Assembly (NCBI GenBank): GCA_905178155.1
Contig: CAJINV010000010.1
Coordinates: 2,472,466 to 2,536,465 of the forward strand
Direction of reading: 5' to 3'
Length of the DNA: 64,000 nucleotides
Source: Amoebophrya sp. A120
Taxonomy: Eukaryota > Sar > Dinophyceae > Syndiniales > Amoebophryaceae
Positions 63,172-64,000 of this stretch are shown here, in pieces. Position 1 is the first letter of the stretch. Each line of letters starts with the position of its first letter. The position numbers were made by a program, and so were the translations under genes. Under the pieces are notes generated by a model. That model was not told the DNA's origin, did not search any database, and was given only the letters and a program-made list of their open reading frames with translations.

Positions 63172-64000
63172 ATGGATCCTACTAAGCGTGGCTACAAAAA
63201 CGCGCTGGACGCGTCCTACACTGGCGGTACGTCCCAGCTATCGTGGGGAAATTTGAAACTGTCGCAGTCTCACCTTGTGATGCGGAGCGTGGTCCTTGAG
63301 ACAGTTTTTTGTCATGCTTGTTCTCGACAGGTATAAGAATGAAATGGACACTTTAAAATAAGTACTAAGTACCTGTTTTATTCATCTCTTGCATCTGACG
63401 CTGAAGGAAATGAATAATAAAATCTGTAATGCTGAACCTGCATAAGGTTTGAGACTGAGGCAGTTTTTTCGTACGATGTCCGCCCCTGTTCGATTTCAAA
63501 GCGTATTCCAACAAGACGGCACATATCAACTGCAAAAGTATCGTACTCGTATAAATGCATTACAAATTTCCGCAGCATGAGAAATAAAATTTGTAATGCG
63601 GATTTGCGTTCAGAAAAAAATTTGTAATGCATGATTGCAATACGAGCACGATAGTACTTTAGCACAGGATACCACACCCAGTCGGGTACAGGTCGTCGTC
63701 GCAAAGCGGGACCACAAGAAATTCGAACAAAACTTCGCCCGAGTTGTATCCTGATTAAAAACTACGTCCCCACGACCCCAGAGTCAAGTTGTCAAATCTG
63801 CTACACAAATCAGCCAGCTTTGGTTGTTTCGCATGACAAGTTTGGGTTCGTAGTGTAGTAGTCCTTTTTAGCTGGTGGAGCCGCATGACAAATTGGCTAC
63901 CTGATCCTGATTCCAGCATGACAAGAAAATACCAGATAGCACCACAGTAGAAAATGGCTGTCATTGGGCTCTGCATGAGAAACATTTTCAGCATGCAGAT
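63172..64000 (+). CDS. 5' part of an unknown gene running off the window
   Basis: Exons 63172-63238, 63484-63523 and 63677-63746 are open in one frame from ATG and are separated by introners of family O and D. A family-B introner then runs to the window end. The visible 59 residues start MDPTKRGYKN and are rich in Ser, Asn, Thr and Tyr. Function cannot be inferred. Confidence 0.5.
63239..63478. mobile_element. Introner family O, terminal gene intron 1
   Basis: Ends GGAAATTTGAAACTGTCGCA and CTGAGGCAGTTTTTTCGTAC. Flanks CCAGC/TCCGC match at 3 of 5. Phase 1. Confidence 0.65.
63524..63671. mobile_element. Introner family D, terminal gene intron 2
   Basis: Target duplication GCACA/CCACA. Phase 2. 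Confidence 0.85.
63747..64000. mobile_element. Introner family B, left part, cut by window end
   Basis: Starts TATCCTGATTAAAAACTACG after GAGTTG. The right end lies outside the window. Confidence 0.8.

Overview
The window looks like nuclear DNA of a dinoflagellate, most likely a parasitic syndinian of the Amoebophrya type (inference). It shows eukaryotic genes with many short exons, GC-rich third codon positions, Met/Lys-rich mini-proteins, a DUF4116 protein, and introns that are not GT-AG. Almost every intron is a short element of about 150-330 bp with inverted ends. It begins TAT, ends ATA, and sits in a 5-bp target duplication. Removing the element plus one copy of the duplication restores an open frame. 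This matches the class of mobile introns called introners. I count about 87 of them as introns in nine multi-exon genes.

Introner families are named here by terminal motif: A (GTCTGGGTCTGG), B (AAAAACGTCCCC), C (AAAAATCCCCCC), D (AAAAGTATCGTACTCG), E (GTGCACAACTCCCCC), F (GAAAAAAACTGTGTAAG), G (ATCGAAATCGTCAAAG), H (AAAAATGCCCCCACC), J (GAGAGAAAAAAG), K (TTACAATCTCAAACG), L (ACAGAAAAAAGCAGG), M (AGAAAAAAGCGTTACAG), N (AGAAACTGTTTCACTG) and O. All families share TAT...ATA ends and internal copies of TTGTNNTGC/GCANNACAA.

Layout. 1-3560: hairpin satellite and GC-rich tandem repeats. 4102-7443: intronless F-box protein. 8440-11018: SWEET sugar transporter, 7 exons. 11772-14641: unknown Ser/Thr/Lys-rich protein, 4 exons. 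15395 and 25641: two copies of a 35-residue Met/Lys-rich mini-gene, each followed by the same 52-nt hairpin. 16278: protein with a cold-shock-like motif. 17216-20993: unknown 834-residue protein, 6 exons. 21460-24471: small secreted protein, 7 exons, one intron of 1056 bp with tandem palindromes. 26452-32484: DUF4116 membrane protein, 12 exons, one in-frame TAG. 32750-35475: two roughly 1-kb insertions flanked by 43- and 65-bp direct repeats. 35605-57263: a very large gene with about 50 exons and 49 introners, which contains a duplicated domain. 58143-58942: Q-rich protein on the minus strand, 3 exons. 60111-61733 and 63172-end: two partial genes.

The genes do not form a pathway. The organising theme is introner invasion, together with later insertions into introners (49.7 kb, 42.1 kb, 60.8 kb). 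Exon limits are given on the convention that the upstream copy of each target duplication is kept; the true splice point may lie anywhere inside the duplication.
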